Assembly (NCBI GenBank): GCA_037176705.1
Contig: CM073907.1
Coordinates: forward strand, 14,167,001-14,231,000
DNA length: 64,000 nt
Direction of reading: 5' to 3'
Origin: Molossus alvarezi
Taxonomy: Eukaryota; Chordata; Mammalia; Chiroptera; Molossidae
Below, one piece after another: positions 22,180-33,190 of this stretch (positions are counted from its first letter, which is position 1; the number at the start of each line of letters is the position of its first letter). Position numbers and translations under genes: made by a program. A model generated the notes under the pieces. That model searched no databases. It was not told where the DNA came from and was given only the letters and a program-made list of their open reading frames with translations.

Positions 22180-25100
22180 TTATATTCCAGAAATCAGTGA
22201 GATCATATGAAATTTGTCTTTCTCTGCTTGGCTTGTTTCACTTAGGATGATACTTTCCAGGTCCCTCCATGTAGTCTCAAAGGATAAGAGATCTTTCTTT
22301 CTTACCGCTGCGTAGTACTCCATTGTGTATATGTACCACAGCTTTTTAATCCATTCGTCTACTGATGGGCACTTGGGCTGTTTCCAGATCTTAGCGATTG
22401 TAAATAGTGCTGCTACAAAGATGGGGGTACATATATTCTTTCTGATTGGTGTTTCAGGCTTCTTAGGGTATATTCCTAGAAGTAGGATCACTGGGTCAAA
22501 TGGGAGTTCAATTTTTAATTTTTTGAGGTGACACCATATTGTTTTCCATAGTGGCTGCACCAGTCTGCATTCCCACCAACAGTGTGCTAGAGTCCCCTTT
22601 TCTCCACACCCTCGCCAACACTTGTTGTTTGATGATTTGTTGATGGCGGCCATTCTGACAGGTGTGAGGTGATACCTCATTGTTGTTTTGATTTGCATCT
22701 CTCTGATGATTAGTGATGATGAACATTTCTTCATATGTCTCTTAGCCATTTGTATGTCCTGTTTGGAGAGGTGTCTATTTAGTTCCTCTGCCCATTTTTT
22801 AATTGGATTCTTTGTCTCCCTTTTGTGGAGTTGTATGAGCTCTCTATATGTATTGGAAATTAACCCCTTATCTGATATATCATTGGCAATTATGCTCTCC
22901 CATACAGTGGGTAGCCTTTCCGTTTTGATGATTGTATCTTTCGCTGTGCAGAAGCTTTTGAGTTTGATGTAGTCCCATGTGTTCATTTTCTCCTTTGTTT
23001 CTATTGCCTTAGGTGATGTGTCAGTAAAAATTCTGCTGCGTATGATGTCTGATATTTTGTTGCCCACAGTCTCCTCTAGGATTTTTATGGATTCATGAGT
23101 TACATTTAAGTCTTTTATCCATTTTGAGTTTATTTTGGTGTAGGGTGTAAGTTGATGGTCTAGTTTCATTTTTCGGCAAGTAGCTGTCCAATTTTCCCAG
23201 CACCATTTATTAAAGAGGCTGTCCTTACTCCACTGAATGCTCTTGCCACCTTTGTCAAATATTAATTGAGCATATTGCCTAGGGTCCATTTCTGGGTTCT
23301 CTATTCTGTTCCACTGGTCTATATACCTGTTCTTGTGCCAGTACCAGGCTGTTTTGATTATGGTGGCTTTGTAGTATAACCTGAAATCTGGTATTGTGAT
23401 CCCTCCAACTTTGTTCTTCCTTTTCAAGATTGCTGTGGCTATTCGAGGCCTTTTTTGGTTCCATATGAACTTTTGAAGTAATTGTTCTAATTCTTTGAAG
23501 TATGCCGTTGGTATTTTGATGGGGATTGCGTTGAATCTATAGATTGCTTTGGGTAATATGGACATTTTAATGATGTTAATTCTCCCAATCCATGAACAGG
23601 GTATGTTCTTCCACTTTTTTACATCTTGCTCTATTTCTTTTTTCAAAGACCTGTAGTTTTCTGCGAATAGGTCCTTTATTTCTTTGGTTAAGTTTATTCC
23701 TAGGTATCTTAATTTTTTTGCCGCAATGGTAAATGGGATTGTTTGCTTAGTTTCTCTTTCTGTGAGTTCATCATTGGTGTATAAGAATGCCATCGATTTC
23801 TTGATGTTAATTTTGTATCCTGCTACTTTGCCAAATTCATTTATTAAGTCTAGTAAACTTTTGGTGGAGTCTTTGGGATTTTCTATGTACAGTATCATGT
23901 CATCTGCAAATAATGACAATTTCACTTCCTCCTTTCCAATTTGGATCCCTTTTATTTTTTCTTCCTGTCTGATTGCTGTGGCTAAGACTTCCAGTACTAT
24001 GTTAAATAGGAGTGGCGAAAGTGGGCATCCTTGCCTTGTTCCTGTTCTTAAGGGAAATGCTTTTAGTTTTTGCCCATTGAGTATGATGTTGGCTGTAGGT
24101 CTTTCATATATGGCCTTTATTATGTCGAGATATGATCCCTCTATTCCCACACTGCTGAGCGTTTTTATCAGAAATAGATGCTGGATTTTGTCAAAGGGTT
24201 TTTCGGCATCTATTGATATGATCATGTGGTTTTTATTCTTCAATTTATTTATGTGGTGTATCACATTTATGGATTTGCGAATATTGTACCAGCCTTGCAT
24301 CCCTGGGATGAATCCCACCTGGTCATGGTGGATAATTTTTCTGGTGTATTGCTGGATTCGATTTGCTAGTATTTTGTTCAGGATTTTGGCATCTATGTTC
24401 ATCAGGGATATTGGCCTGTAGTTTTCTTTCTTTGTTGTGTCTTTTTCTGGTTTTGAAATTAGAGTTATGCTGGCTTCATAAAACGAGTTTGGAAGTCTTC
24501 CTTCTTCTTGAATTTTTTGAAATAGTTTGAGGAGAATGGGTATTAGTTCTTTGAATGTTCGGTAAAACTCCCCTGTGAAGCCATCCGGGCCTGGGCTTTT
24601 GTTTGCTGGAAGAGTCTTGATTACATCTTCAATTTCTTCTGTTGTTATTGGTCTGTTCAAGTTTTCAATCTCTATCTGATCCAATTTTGGGAGACTATGT
24701 GTTTCTAAAAATTTGTCCATTTCGCCTAGATTTTCGAATTTGTTGCCGTATAATTTTTCATAGTAGTTGTTAACGATCTTTTGTATTTCTGTAGGGTCAG
24801 TTGTTATCTCTCCTGTTTCATTTCTGATTTTATGTATTTGGGTTCTCTCTCTTTGTTTCTTGGTGAGTCTAGCTAAGGGTCCATCAATCTTGTTTATCTT
24901 TTCGAAAAACCAGCTCTTTGTTTTATTGATCCTCTGGATTGTTTTTTTGGTCTCTATGTCATTTATTTCTGCTCTGATCCTTACTATTTCTTTTCTTCTA
25001 CTTGCTCTGGGGTTTTCTTTTTGTTTACTCTCTAGTTCTTTAAGTTGTGAGGTTAGGTAGTCTATTAGAGATTTTTCTTCTTTTTTGAGGTAGGCCTGTA

Positions 25101-26001
25101 GTGCTATAAACTTCCCTCTCAGAACTGCTTTTGCTGCATCCCATAGATTTTGTATTGTTGTGTCCTCATTTTCATTGGTTTCCAGGAAGTTTTTGATTTC
25201 TTCCTTGATTTCCTCGGTGACCCATTCATTGTTTAATAACATTCTATTTAGCTTCCATGTGTTAAAATGTCTTTGCATGTTCTTCTTGCAATTGATTTCT
25301 AGTTTCATACCATTGTGGTCTGAGAAGATGCTTGTTATAATTTCAATCTTCTTGAACTTGTAGAGACTTAGTTTGTGCCCTAACATGTGGTTTATCTTTG
25401 AGAATGTCCCAAGTGCACTTGAGAAGAATGTGAATTCTGTAGTTTTGGGGTGTAGTTCTCTGTAGATATCTATTAAATCCATTTGGTCTAGTGCTTCATT
25501 TAGAGTCTCTGTTTCCTTGCTAATTTTTTGTCTAGAGGATCTATCCAGTGATGTGAGCGGGGTGTTGAAGTCCCCTGTTATGATTGTATTGCTATCGATT
25601 TCTCCTTTGAAGTCCTCCAGAAGATTTTTAATATATTTTGGTGCTCCTATATTGGGTGCATATTTGTTTATCAAGGTTATATCTTCCTGTTGGATAGATC
25701 CTTTCAATATTATGTAGTGGGCTTCTTTGTCTCTAGTTATGGCCTTCAATCTGAAGTCTATTTTATCAGATATCAGTATTGCTACCCCAGCTTTTTTTTC
25801 TTTTCCATTTGCTTGAAAGATTTTTTTCCATCCCTTCACTTTCAATCTATGTGAGTCTTTTGTTGTGAGGTGGGTTTCTTGTAAACAGCATATAGATGAG
25901 TCTTGCTTTCTTATCCAGTCAGCTACTCTGTGTCTTTTTATGGGAGCATTCAGTCCATTTACATTTAAGGTGGTTATTGATATGTACTTATTTATTGCCA
26001 T
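22180..26001 (-). CDS. L1 ORF2p of copy A (endonuclease and reverse transcriptase), uninterrupted but with catalytic substitutions
   Basis: The 1273-aa frame matches the usual mammalian ORF2p size of about 1275. Residues 1-235 form the endonuclease: N13 (TLNVNGLN), E42 (LQETHL), Y114, D144/N146 (GDFNTPL) and the SDH motif at 227-229. The middle is the reverse transcriptase with FADDMILYI near 697. The C-terminus has the Cys/His motif [18 protein letters not shown] at 1128-1145. The protein nicks target DNA and reverse transcribes L1 RNA. Oddities relative to B and C: the Asp of KIDH is Asn at 204 (a catalytic position in L1 endonuclease), H196 is Leu, I113 is Lys beside Y114, KAFD reads KPFD in RT motif A, and one Glu is missing near 520. 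The frame is open, but activity is doubtful. Confidence 0.93.
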   Translation of the reverse strand: MAINKYISITTLNVNGLNAPIKRHRVADWIRKQDSSICCLQETHLTTKDSHRLKVKGWKKIFQANGKEKKAGVAILISDKIDFRLKAITRDKEAHYIILKGSIQQEDITLINKYAPNIGAPKYIKNLLEDFKGEIDSNTIITGDFNTPLTSLDRSSRQKISKETETLNEALDQMDLIDIYRELHPKTTEFTFFSSALGTFSKINHMLGHKLSLYKFKKIEIITSIFSDHNGMKLEINCKKNMQRHFNTWKLNRMLLNNEWVTEEIKEEIKNFLETNENEDTTIQNLWDAAKAVLRGKFIALQAYLKKEEKSLIDYLTSQLKELESKQKENPRASRRKEIVRIRAEINDIETKKTIQRINKTKSWFFEKINKIDGPLARLTKKQRERTQIHKIRNETGEITTDPTEIQKIVNNYYEKLYGNKFENLGEMDKFLETHSLPKLDQIEIENLNRPITTEEIEDVIKTLPANKSPGPDGFTGEFYRTFKELIPILLKLFQKIQEEGRLPNSFYEASITLISKPEKDTTKKENYRPISLMNIDAKILNKILANRIQQYTRKIIHHDQVGFIPGMQGWYNIRKSINVIHHINKLKNKNHMIISIDAEKPFDKIQHLFLIKTLSSVGIEGSYLDIIKAIYERPTANIILNGQKLKAFPLRTGTRQGCPLSPLLFNIVLEVLATAIRQEEKIKGIQIGKEEVKLSLFADDMILYIENPKDSTKSLLDLINEFGKVAGYKINIKKSMAFLYTNDELTERETKQTIPFTIAAKKLRYLGINLTKEIKDLFAENYRSLKKEIEQDVKKWKNIPCSWIGRINIIKMSILPKAIYRFNAIPIKIPTAYFKELEQLLQKFIWNQKRPRIATAILKRKNKVGGITIPDFRLYYKATIIKTAWYWHKNRYIDQWNRIENPEMDPRQYAQLIFDKGGKSIQWSKDSLFNKWCWENWTATCRKMKLDHQLTPYTKINSKWIKDLNVTHESIKILEETVGNKISDIIRSRIFTDTSPKAIETKEKMNTWDYIKLKSFCTAKDTIIKTERLPTVWESIIANDISDKGLISNTYRELIQLHKRETKNPIKKWAEELNRHLSKQDIQMAKRHMKKCSSSLIIREMQIKTTMRYHLTPVRMAAINKSSNNKCWRGCGEKGTLAHCWWECRLVQPLWKTIWCHLKKLKIELPFDPVILLLGIYPKKPETPIRKNICTPIFVAALFTIAKIWKQPKCPSVDEWIKKLWYIYTMEYYAAVRKKDLLSFETTWRDLESIILSETSQAEKDKFHMISLISGI

Positions 26002-26046
26002 TTTTGTTTAGTGTGGTTCTATTTTTCTTCCCATTTCTCCTGGTAA

Positions 26047-26949
26047 TTACAGCAGTCCTTTTAACATTTCTTGCAGTGCTGGTTTGGTGCTAATGTACTC
26101 CCTTAGCCTTATTTTGTCTGGGAAGCTCTTTTTTTGGCCTTCTATTTTGAATGATAGCCTTGCTGGGTAAAGTAGTCTTGGATTCAGATCCTTGTTTTTC
26201 ATGACCTTGATTACTTCATGCCATTCCCTTCGAGCCTGTAATGTTTCTTGTGAGAAGTCAGCTGAGAGCCTTATGGGGGTTCCTTTGTAGGTAACCTGTT
26301 GCTTATCTCTTGCTGCTTTTAGGATTCTCTCTTTGTCTTGAATTTTTGGCAGTTTGATTACTATGTGTCTTGGTGTGGGCCTGTTTGGGTTCTTCTTACT
26401 TGGGGCTCTCTGAGCTTCTTGAACTTGAATGCCTTCTTCCTTCACCAAATTAGGGAAGTTTTCTGTCACTATTTCTTTGAATATATTCTCTAGCCCTCGC
26501 TTACTTTCTTCTTCTTCAGGGACTCCTATGATACGAATATTATTACGTTTCCAGTTGTCCCACAATTCTCTTAAGCTCTCTTCTTGTTTTTTAATCTTTT
26601 TTTCCTTTTGGTTTTCTGATTGGTTGATTTCTTCTAGCCTGTCTTCTAATTCACTGATCCGGTCCTCAGCTTCCCCTACTCTGCTTTTTAGACCTTCCAG
26701 TGTGTTTTTCATTTCTGATATGTCATTCTTCATTTCTTCCTGTTGGTTTTTCATTTCCAGATGGTTTATTTTCAACATTTCTATGTCTTTACTGATGTTG
26801 CTCATGTCCTTACACATGCTGTTGAGCTTCCGCAACATCATGGCTCTAAATTCTAGTTCTGTTAACTTGCTTAACTGCACCTCATTTATTTCATCTTCTG
26901 TAGAGGTCTCTTGATCTTTCATTTGGCTTTTGTTTCTGTTTCTCACCAT
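26047..26949 (-). CDS. L1 ORF1p of copy A (RNA-binding chaperone)
   Basis: 300 codons starting at MVRNRNKSQMKDQ. I chose this ATG over the in-frame ATG at 27045 because copy C has a stop upstream of the equivalent Met. Order: a basic, variable N-terminus; a heptad-rich coiled coil at about 50-125 (MKNTLEGLKSRVGEAEDRIS); an RRM starting at about 134 (NNIRIIGVPEEE); and a C-terminal domain with QARREWHEV and YPARLSFKIEGQ. It ends LQEMLKGLL. ORF1p trimers coat L1 RNA in cytoplasmic particles. No disabling change is visible. It differs from copy B at only a few residues, for example GQKKSF versus GQIKSF. Confidence 0.93.
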   Translation of the reverse strand: MVRNRNKSQMKDQETSTEDEINEVQLSKLTELEFRAMMLRKLNSMCKDMSNISKDIEMLKINHLEMKNQQEEMKNDISEMKNTLEGLKSRVGEAEDRISELEDRLEEINQSENQKEKKIKKQEESLRELWDNWKRNNIRIIGVPEEEESKRGLENIFKEIVTENFPNLVKEEGIQVQEAQRAPSKKNPNRPTPRHIVIKLPKIQDKERILKAARDKQQVTYKGTPIRLSADFSQETLQARREWHEVIKVMKNKDLNPRLLYPARLSFKIEGQKKSFPDKIRLREYISTKPALQEMLKGLL

Positions 26950-27903
26950 TTTCGTTATCACAGTGGGCTTTGGAGTCTGCCAAGTGTTCCCAGTGGGTGT
27001 TGGTGTTTTGCTGTTTGTGGCTCCCTCTCCTGGGTTTGGATGCACCAGGGAGGACCCACTTTAATCCCGCCAAGTCCCCTGTTCTCCGGGAGTCTGTGTG
27101 GCTCCAGCGGGGAGTTTAGCAGGCTATAGCGTTAGGAGGACCCATGCAGGGTGGCAAGGGAGGCGGTGGGAATAATTTCCCGCCGAGTTCCCTGGTCCTG
27201 CCCAGTTCCCTGGGGGCCAGGAGTCTGTGCAGCTTCAGCGGAGAGTTTAGCCCGCTACAGAGTTTCCAGGGCCGTGCACGGCGGGAAGGGAGACAGTAGA
27301 GTTCACTTTCCACCGCTTTCCCGGGTCCCACCGAGTTGCCTGGGGTCTGCGAGTCTGTGCGGCTTCAGGGGCAACAGGGTTTCCAGGCTGTGCACGGCGG
27401 GGAGGGAGGCGGTAGAATTAACTTTCCGCCGCGTTCCCCGGTCCCACCAAGTTGCCTGGGGTCTGGGAGTCTGTGCGGCTTCAGGGGCTACAGGGTTTCC
27501 AGGCCGTGAACGGCGGGGAGGGAGGCGGTAGAATTAACTTTCCACTGCGTTTCCCGGTCCCGCCGGGTTCCCTGGGGTCTGCGAGTCTGTGCGGCTTCAG
27601 CGGAGAGCCTAGCCTAGCCGGCTACAGAGTTTCCAGGGCCGTGCATGGTGGGAAGAAAGGTGGTGGAATTAACTTCCCCTCTAGTTCCCTGGCCCCTGCC
27701 CAGGCCGCTGCGGACCCTGGGCTCTAGGTCCCCTCTCCCGTCCTCGCAAGCCTACCAGGACTGAGTGGGTGTTTCTGGTTAAGTGGTCCTCCAAGGTGTC
27801 CTTCCGCTGCCCTTTCCTGAAAGTTTGCCTTTGTTTTCCTTGTAAATCCAGTTTGGTCTTGGGAGATGGTCTGGTTCCCTCCATTCACTTCGCCGCCATT
27901 TTC
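26950..27903 (-). promoter_or_regulatory. Copy A 5'UTR/internal promoter region
   Basis: GC-rich and CpG-bearing, unlike the AT-rich body. It extends from the 5' terminus (AAAATGGCGGCGAAGTGAAT on the sense strand at 27903 downward) to the ORF1 start. The terminus contains GATGGCGGC-like sequence resembling YY1 sites at L1 starts. It includes the monomer array listed separately. A promoter role is inferred from L1 biology. Confidence 0.75.
27141..27720 (-). repeat. Tandem monomers in the copy A 5'UTR (about 115-135 bp, 4-5 units)
   Basis: Units recur at about 27141, 27272, 27388, 27503 and 27638 (plus-strand landmark (C)CGTGCACGG...GGGAGGGAGGCGG, then TTCCCTGGGGTCTGCGAGTC, then CGGCTTCAGCGG). 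Spacings are 131, 116, 115 and 135 bp. Copy B keeps only the first unit. Repeat-built L1 promoters are known from rodents, and the same may apply here. Confidence 0.85.
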
Positions 27904-27918
27904 TATATCCTCCTTTTG
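27904..27918. repeat. Target-site duplication of copy A (5' side)
   Basis: TATATCCTCCTTTTG, identical to 21932-21946. The host L1 sequence resumes here. Confidence 0.95.
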
Positions 27919-28137
27919 GATAGATCTTTTCAATATTATGTAGTGGCCTTTTTTGCCTCTAGTTATGGTCTTCATTTTGAAATCTACTTTATCAGATATG
28001 AGTATTGCTATCCCAGCTTTTTTTGATTTTTGTTTGCTTGAAAGATTTTTTTTCATCCCTTCACTTTCAACCTATGTGAGTTTTTTGTTGTCAGGTGGGT
28101 TTCTTGTAAACAACATATATATGAGTCATGCTTTCTT

Positions 28138-28393
28138 TTTTTTTATTTTTTTTTATCCTCGCCCAAGGATATTTCTCCAATTTTTGTCCAGATAGAGTGA
28201 GAGGGAGAGAGAGGAAGGGAGAGAGAGAGAGAAACATCGACGTGAAGGGACACATCGAGTGGCTGCCACCCGCAGGACCAACCAGGGCCGGGAACAAACT
28301 GCAACCGAAGTACATGCCCTTAGCGGGAACTGAACCCGGGTCTCTCCGGACCGCAGGCCGACGCTCTAACCGCTGAGCCAAACTGGCCAGGGC
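28138..28393 (-). mobile_element. Ves SINE in the host L1 endonuclease region
   Basis: Complete minus-strand Ves, with target-site duplication GAGTCATGCTTTCTT at 28123-28137 and 28394-28408, both L1 sequence. It inserted after the host L1. Confidence 0.95.
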
Positions 28394-28559
28394 GAGTCAT
28401 GCTTTCTTATCCAGTCAGCTTCTCTTTGTCTTTTTATTGGAGCATTCAAACTATTCACATTTAAGATGATAACTGATATGTACTTATTTATTGCCATTTT
28501 TGTTTAGTGTGGTTCTATTTTTCTTCCTATTTCTTCTACTAATTACCACCATCCTTTTA

Positions 28560-29430
28560 ACATTTCTTGCAGTGCTGGTTTGGTGTTAATATATTCCCTT
28601 ATCCTTTTTTTCTTTTTTGGCTGGAAAGCTCTTTATTTGGCCTTCTATTTTGAATGCTAGCCTTTCTGGATAGAGTAGTTTTGGATTTAGATCCTTGTTT
28701 TTCATGACCTTGATTACTTCATGCCACTCCCTTCTGGCCTGTAGTGTATCTTTTGAGAAGTCAGATGAGAGCCTCATGGGGTTTTCTTTGTAGGTAACCT
28801 GTTGTTTATCTCTTGCTGTCTTTACAATTGTCTCTTTGTCTTTAATTTTTGGCATTTTAATTACTATGTGTCTTGGTGTGGGCCTGTTTGGGTTCTTCTT
28901 ACTTGGGGCTCTCTGTGCTTCTTAAACTTGAATGCCTTCTTCCTTCACCAAGTTAGGAAAGTTTTCTGTCATAATTTCTTCAAATATTTTCTCTCTAACA
29001 CTTGCCCATTTTCTTCCTCTTGGTGGACTTCTATGATGTGAATGTTATTATGTTTCCAGTTGTCCCACAGTTCTCTTAAGGTGTCTTCCTGTGTTTTGTT
29101 TTTTCTTTTTGATTTTCTGATTGGTTGATTTTTTTCTACCCTGTCTTCTAATTCACTGATCCAGTCCTCAGCTTCCTTCACTCTGCTGGTTAGTCCTTCC
29201 TATATGTTCTTAATTTCTGTTATGTCATCCTTCATTTCCACTTGGTTGGTTTTCAATGTTTCTATATCTTTACTCATGGTGCTGATGTCCTTACTCATGC
29301 TGTTGAGCTTCCTCAAGATCATGGCTGTGAACTCTACCTCTGATAATTTGCTTAGCTGGATTTCAGTTATCTAATCTTTGATAGAGTTCTCTTATTTTTT
29401 TATTTGGGATTTGTTTCTTTGTTTCACCAT
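28560..29430 (-). pseudogene. Broken L1 ORF1 of the older host element
   Basis: Fragments match ORF1p: EAEDWISELEDRVEKNQPI and LRELWDNWKHNNIHIIEV (about 29170-29030), MPKIKDKETIVKTARDKQQV and QARREWHEVIKVMKNKDLNP (about 28855-28690). Frameshifts and stops separate the N-terminal, middle and C-terminal parts. Confidence 0.85.
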
Positions 29431-30223
29431 TTTGGTTATCTCAGTGGGTTTTAGAGCCTGCCAAATTTTTCCTGTGGGTGTTGGTGTTCTGCTGTTTGTG
29501 GCTCCCTCTGCTGGGTTTGGATGAGCCTGGGTGGGCCCATGTTAAACACCCCTGTCAAGTCTTACTTTCCTGGGTAAATTTGCAAGCCCAGGAAAGGTTC
29601 AGTTATCCTCTAGCTTTTTCCTGATGGCTAGTAGTCTCAGTTACTCAGTGGCTTGGAATGTAGCCCAGATGTTGTGCATAAGAAGATATCCAGAGGGTGT
29701 GATAGATGCTGGTTTTTAATGAGCCTCAATTTGCATTTCTTTGCCTCACCTGGGAAAGGCTGAATCTTCGAGGGGGATGGGGCTGCTGCTTTTTCCCACA
29801 GTTTGGGAAGGAGCACACTGGCCACTGTCCTTTGTGGCCGCAACTCAGCCAAAAGTCTGAGTGCCCTCCAAATCCTGGTTGTTCCCAAAGAGTTCTAGCC
29901 CAGTCCGCCCTCCCTCTGCCATAGCCCCTGGGTGAGTGGCTGTGGCTATTTTAGCACTTTGTTCTGGCTCTCTGCACTGTGGAGTGGGCTTGGTTTTTAT
30001 TCCCCAAGGGCGCTGTTCACAGCTGACTGCTGCTGGTCGTGGGTTCCCAGCCTGCCACCCTCTCCTGCCTCCACAGATTCTACCTGTGTCTCTGGTTATA
30101 TGGTCCTGTCCTGCTGCTTTTCTGTAGCTTTCTTTCTGAGGATTTGGCTTTATTTTAGTTGTAATTGCTTTTTGGTCCTGGGAGATTGTCTGTGTAGCTT
30201 CTATTCACTCCGCCTCTGTTTTT

Positions 30224-31160
30224 CACATAATCTATGCCTATCTTGTGAGCAGGTGGGTCACACAGGCCTTCCTGGTGCCCCAGCATCTTGCAGGTCCCAT
30301 GGGTAACTGGATTGCACAGTCCCTTTGGGGACCTGACTCTATGCCTAAGTTATGGGGTGCTGGGTCGCACAGGCCTCTGTGGTGTGTCAGCACCCTGCAG
30401 GTCCCATGGGTAATTGAAAGGCACAGTCCCTGCTGTGTCACGCAGGCCTCTCTGGTGCTTCAGCACCCAGCAGGTCCCATGGGTAACTAGATTGCACAGT
30501 CCCTGCTGGGTCATACAGGCCTCTCTGGTGCCCCAGCACCCTGCAGGTACCACAGGCGGGCAGCTGGATCACCCCAGTCTCTCTTGGGGTCCAACTTCCC
30601 ACTGCACTTGTGGGGTACTGGGCTGCACAGGCCTCTGTGGAGCCCCAGGTCCCACTGCTGGTGGCTGCGGAGTGCTGCTGCCCCATAGGGCTCAACTCGT
30701 GCTCAGCCTTTGCTATAGTTTTTGGGATGGGTCTCAGCTGCTGGTCTGTGCTTCTGTTGCCTGGGGATTGATGTCTGCTCCCCAGCTTCTGTTGCTGGGG
30801 GTATATTTTGACTCTGATTGGGCTGCTACTGTGGGGGATGGCGCGGGGTTCTGGGCTGTCTGCAGCTTTCTCGACCGGCACCTTGGGAGCTCCACTACTG
30901 TTCACAGGTCTGTGTTGACACAGAGTGTCCACTGGTCCGATGGTGCCAGGTACACTGGTGGGCTCAGGTTGCTGGGCCCTAGCTGCTCCCACTGCCTCCT
31001 CCCAGGGAAGACCTGGCATCTTTCAAAATCGTGGGACCTCCCTGAGGCACAGGGAGAAGCTCCCTGAAGGGCCACTTGCTGCAGTACCGGCTGCTCCATT
31101 CAACAGCACAGGAACCTTCTGCTCCATGTCTCTGCATTGCTCGGGTTTGGTCGTCCACCT
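30224..31160 (-). mobile_element. Fragment of a second, different L1 5'UTR type with tandem units
   Basis: The block is similar along its length to 47640-48760, the 5'UTR of the older L1 that hosts copy B. Shared landmarks are CTGGGTCACACAGGCCTCTC, GCTGCTGGTCTGTGCTTCTG, GGGAGCTCCACTA, TGTTGACACAG(A/G)GTGTCCACTGG and GTTGCTGGGCCCTAGCT. Repeated units of about 70-110 bp occur at 30250, 30358, 30430, 30507 and 30618. It has the same orientation as the L1 it abuts and is joined directly to that L1's 5' end. Confidence 0.8.
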
Positions 31161-31245
31161 CTTATTCTTATTTTACAGTTGAAGTAACTGAGGCTGAAAG
31201 AGTTGAAGAAACTTTCGAAGTATCACTCAATTAGTAATTATGCAA
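31161..31245 (-). repeat. MIR SINE fragment
   Basis: TTATTTTACAGTTGAAGTAACTGAGGCTGAAAGAG...AGTATCACTCAATTAGTAA follows the complement of the MIR core (ATTTTACAGATGAGGAAACTGAGGC...). It is an ancient mammalian SINE, truncated at its left by the L1 5'UTR fragment. Confidence 0.65.
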
Positions 31246-32340
31246 TTACTCAGAGGACAGACTAAAATTTTTTTTATACAACTGAGAAGGGGGCACATTG
31301 TTTTTCGGGCACGTTTCTCATATAACTTCTCTGGTAGGGATAGCAGAGAATGTACCGTCCCTGCCTCATTAGACTGCCACATGAACAACAGGAGCCTTGG
31401 GAAGAATGGCTGGTCCCCCACCTTGGCGAGGTGAGCACCAAGGAATACAGAACTATTGGAGGGAGAAGGGGACGGTGAGAAAAGTGAGAAGAGACAATGC
31501 AGAAAGAAGACACGTTTTAAAAGTGAGAGTAGGTATATGGAAAAACATGTTGTTATTGTTACAGTTAATGTTATTCATATTTTTTACCTTCTCTTAAAAT
31601 CAAAAGTAAAAACATCATATGGTGTTAAAACAAGAATCTTACCATCTAAGAAATAATTACTCTAAATAGATCAGAGCACTGGAGGGCACTGTGGCATTGC
31701 ATTTTGGTCCAATAACCTTTTAAAATTCAACTCAGGAGATTCATCTAGTTTTTCAAAACCCAGGATGCGCACACACAGGTACTCTGGGGTAATGTGTGTG
31801 CCCGTGGATGGGCACAGCAGTGTGGACGTATAAATCACAGAGAGCTCCCAGGACCAGAAATTGCTTTCCACACCCGGCCTTCACTGCACACTTCAGACAT
31901 TCCCTTTACTGGTTGTTCAGGCTGAACTATATGATTTTCTAATTGCAGCAATGATGGATCATTTTTGGCATTTCCCACTCATTAGAATCCGTGCCAGTGT
32001 GATGGATTAATTCAGGGGCATGTCTGTCCTTGGTATAATCATTGGGATGGGAATGGGAATGGCTGCTTTGTTTGGGTCAATTACAGCACTGGATCCAGGA
32101 CTTGGAAGCTAAAAAGGAGAGAGAGGGAGGGAGAGAAAAAGGGAGGGAAGGAGAGAGAGAGACTTGAAAAGATGGTGTGTGTTAAAAAGGCTTAGCTGAG
32201 AAAAGGCAAACATCTTGGCTTGCTGGCTGGGATCAAAATCAGTGGGCCAGTCACAGTGGAATGTAGTGCTAATATTAGAAAATGTTTAAAATTATGCTAA
32301 TGGAACTGGAGCCTCTCATGCGGTAATTTTCCTTTTTATT
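31246..32340. other. Non-coding, probably unique flank of copy C
   Basis: No supported gene. It includes a purine-rich GAGAGAGGGAGGGAGAG tract at 32115-32161. The rest could not be assigned. Confidence 0.5.
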
Positions 32341-32358
32341 AAAAACTCATCTGACTGC
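32341..32358. repeat. Target-site duplication of copy C (5' side)
   Basis: AAAAACTCATCTGACTGC, identical to 38274-38291. It lies at a TT/AAAA junction (TTTATT then AAAAAC), the expected L1 endonuclease site for a plus-strand insertion. Confidence 0.95.
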
Positions 32359-33190
32359 GGGAAAAAAAAAATGGCGGCGGAGTGAACGGAGCTACAAAGA
32401 CCTTCTCCCAGAACCAAACTGGAATTACAACTATAACACAGACAAATCGACGGGAAAAACCAACAGAAAAGCAGCTGGCGAGGACCATACAACGAGGGAC
32501 ACTGACTCCATCCCGGTAGGCTTGCGAAGGCGCGAGAAGGGGCTGGGAGCCCACGGTCGGCAGCTCGGCCGGCAGCTCGGCAGCGGCCTCAGCTGGGAGC
32601 AGCGCCCGCGGGTCACACTCCCAGGCGGCTCCACAGCGCAGCCGGGACAGAGGCTAAAACAGCCACAGCCACTCACCTTGGGCTCCGGCAGAGGGAGGGC
32701 AGACTGGACTGGAACTGTGTCGGGACACTCGGGGTTTGGAGGGCGCTCAGAGCTTTGGCTGAGTGCAGCCACTCAGGACGGTGGCCACATTGCTCCTTCC
32801 CAGGGCTCTGAGAGAGGCAGCAGCCCCTCCCTCGGAGATCCAACCCCACCCTGTGGGCCATTGAAGTGCTAATTGAGGCTCACTAACAACCAGCATCTGC
32901 CCCACCCTCATGAAAGCCCCTTGGCTGAGCACCAGAGGGAGTTTTTCAATCAACTGACAACCCAAAACTCATCAACTAACCTAGACTGCTAGCCTCCAGG
33001 CAAAAAGCTAGAGGATAACATTACGTTTCCTGGGCTGGCAACTTTAACCAGGAAAGTAAGACTTGACAGTGGTGTTCAACGTGGGTCCTCCCTCGCTCAT
33101 CTAAACACAGGAGAGGGAGCCACAAACAGCAGAACACCAACACCCACAGGGAGAACTTGACAGGCTCCAAAGCCCTCAGTGATAGCCAAA
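32359..33190 (+). promoter_or_regulatory. Copy C 5'UTR/internal promoter region
   Basis: GC-rich leader with the GGCGGCGGAGTGAACGGAGC start. It differs from copy A by lacking the approximately 120-bp monomer array, and it resembles the 5'UTRs at 1007-1843 and 29431-30223 instead. Promoter function is inferred from position. Confidence 0.65.

Larger units (their letters stand above)
21947..27903 (-). mobile_element. Young full-length L1, copy A
   Basis: Complete minus-strand L1 of 5957 bp: 5'UTR 26950-27903 with a monomer array, ORF1 26047-26949, a 45-bp spacer, ORF2 22180-26001, and a 3'UTR and A-rich tail 21947-22179. A perfect 15-bp target-site duplication flanks it. It sits inside the endonuclease region of an older L1 in the same orientation. 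It is nearly identical to copy B by eye. Both ORFs are uninterrupted, but ORF2 carries substitutions at conserved catalytic positions, so it is probably not autonomous now. Confidence 0.96.
27919..30223 (-). mobile_element. Old L1, 5' half (host of copy A)
   Basis: Continues the element at 18015-21946. The endonuclease start of ORF2 lies at 27919-28495, a decayed ORF1 at about 28560-29430, and the 5'UTR at 29431-30223, ending at CTCCGCCTCTGTTTTTC (the counterpart of the CGCCGCCATTTT terminus). A Ves SINE interrupts it at 28138-28393. Confidence 0.9.

Noticed and set aside
23684..24421. 245-codon open frame on the plus strand across copy A (also 43306-44043 in copy B and a 215-codon counterpart in copy C)
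   Set aside because: It is the antisense of the L1 RT region. Its preservation in several copies follows from conservation of the sense frame and its A-rich codons. Hydrophobic, no domain.
27141..27720. Regular repeats that might suggest a CRISPR array
   Set aside because: Eukaryotic L1 5'UTR monomers: adjacent units with no unique spacers and no cas genes.
30414..31067. 217-codon open frame in GC-rich sequence
   Set aside because: Lies in an old L1 5'UTR with tandem units. GC richness makes stops rare, and the frame has no family resemblance. Same for overlapping frames on the other strand and at 47.4-48.7 kb.
18015..31163. Target-site duplication for the older host L1 as a whole
   Set aside because: T-rich similarity (TTATTTTTTAC versus TTATTTTAC) at the two edges is too short and low in complexity to accept.
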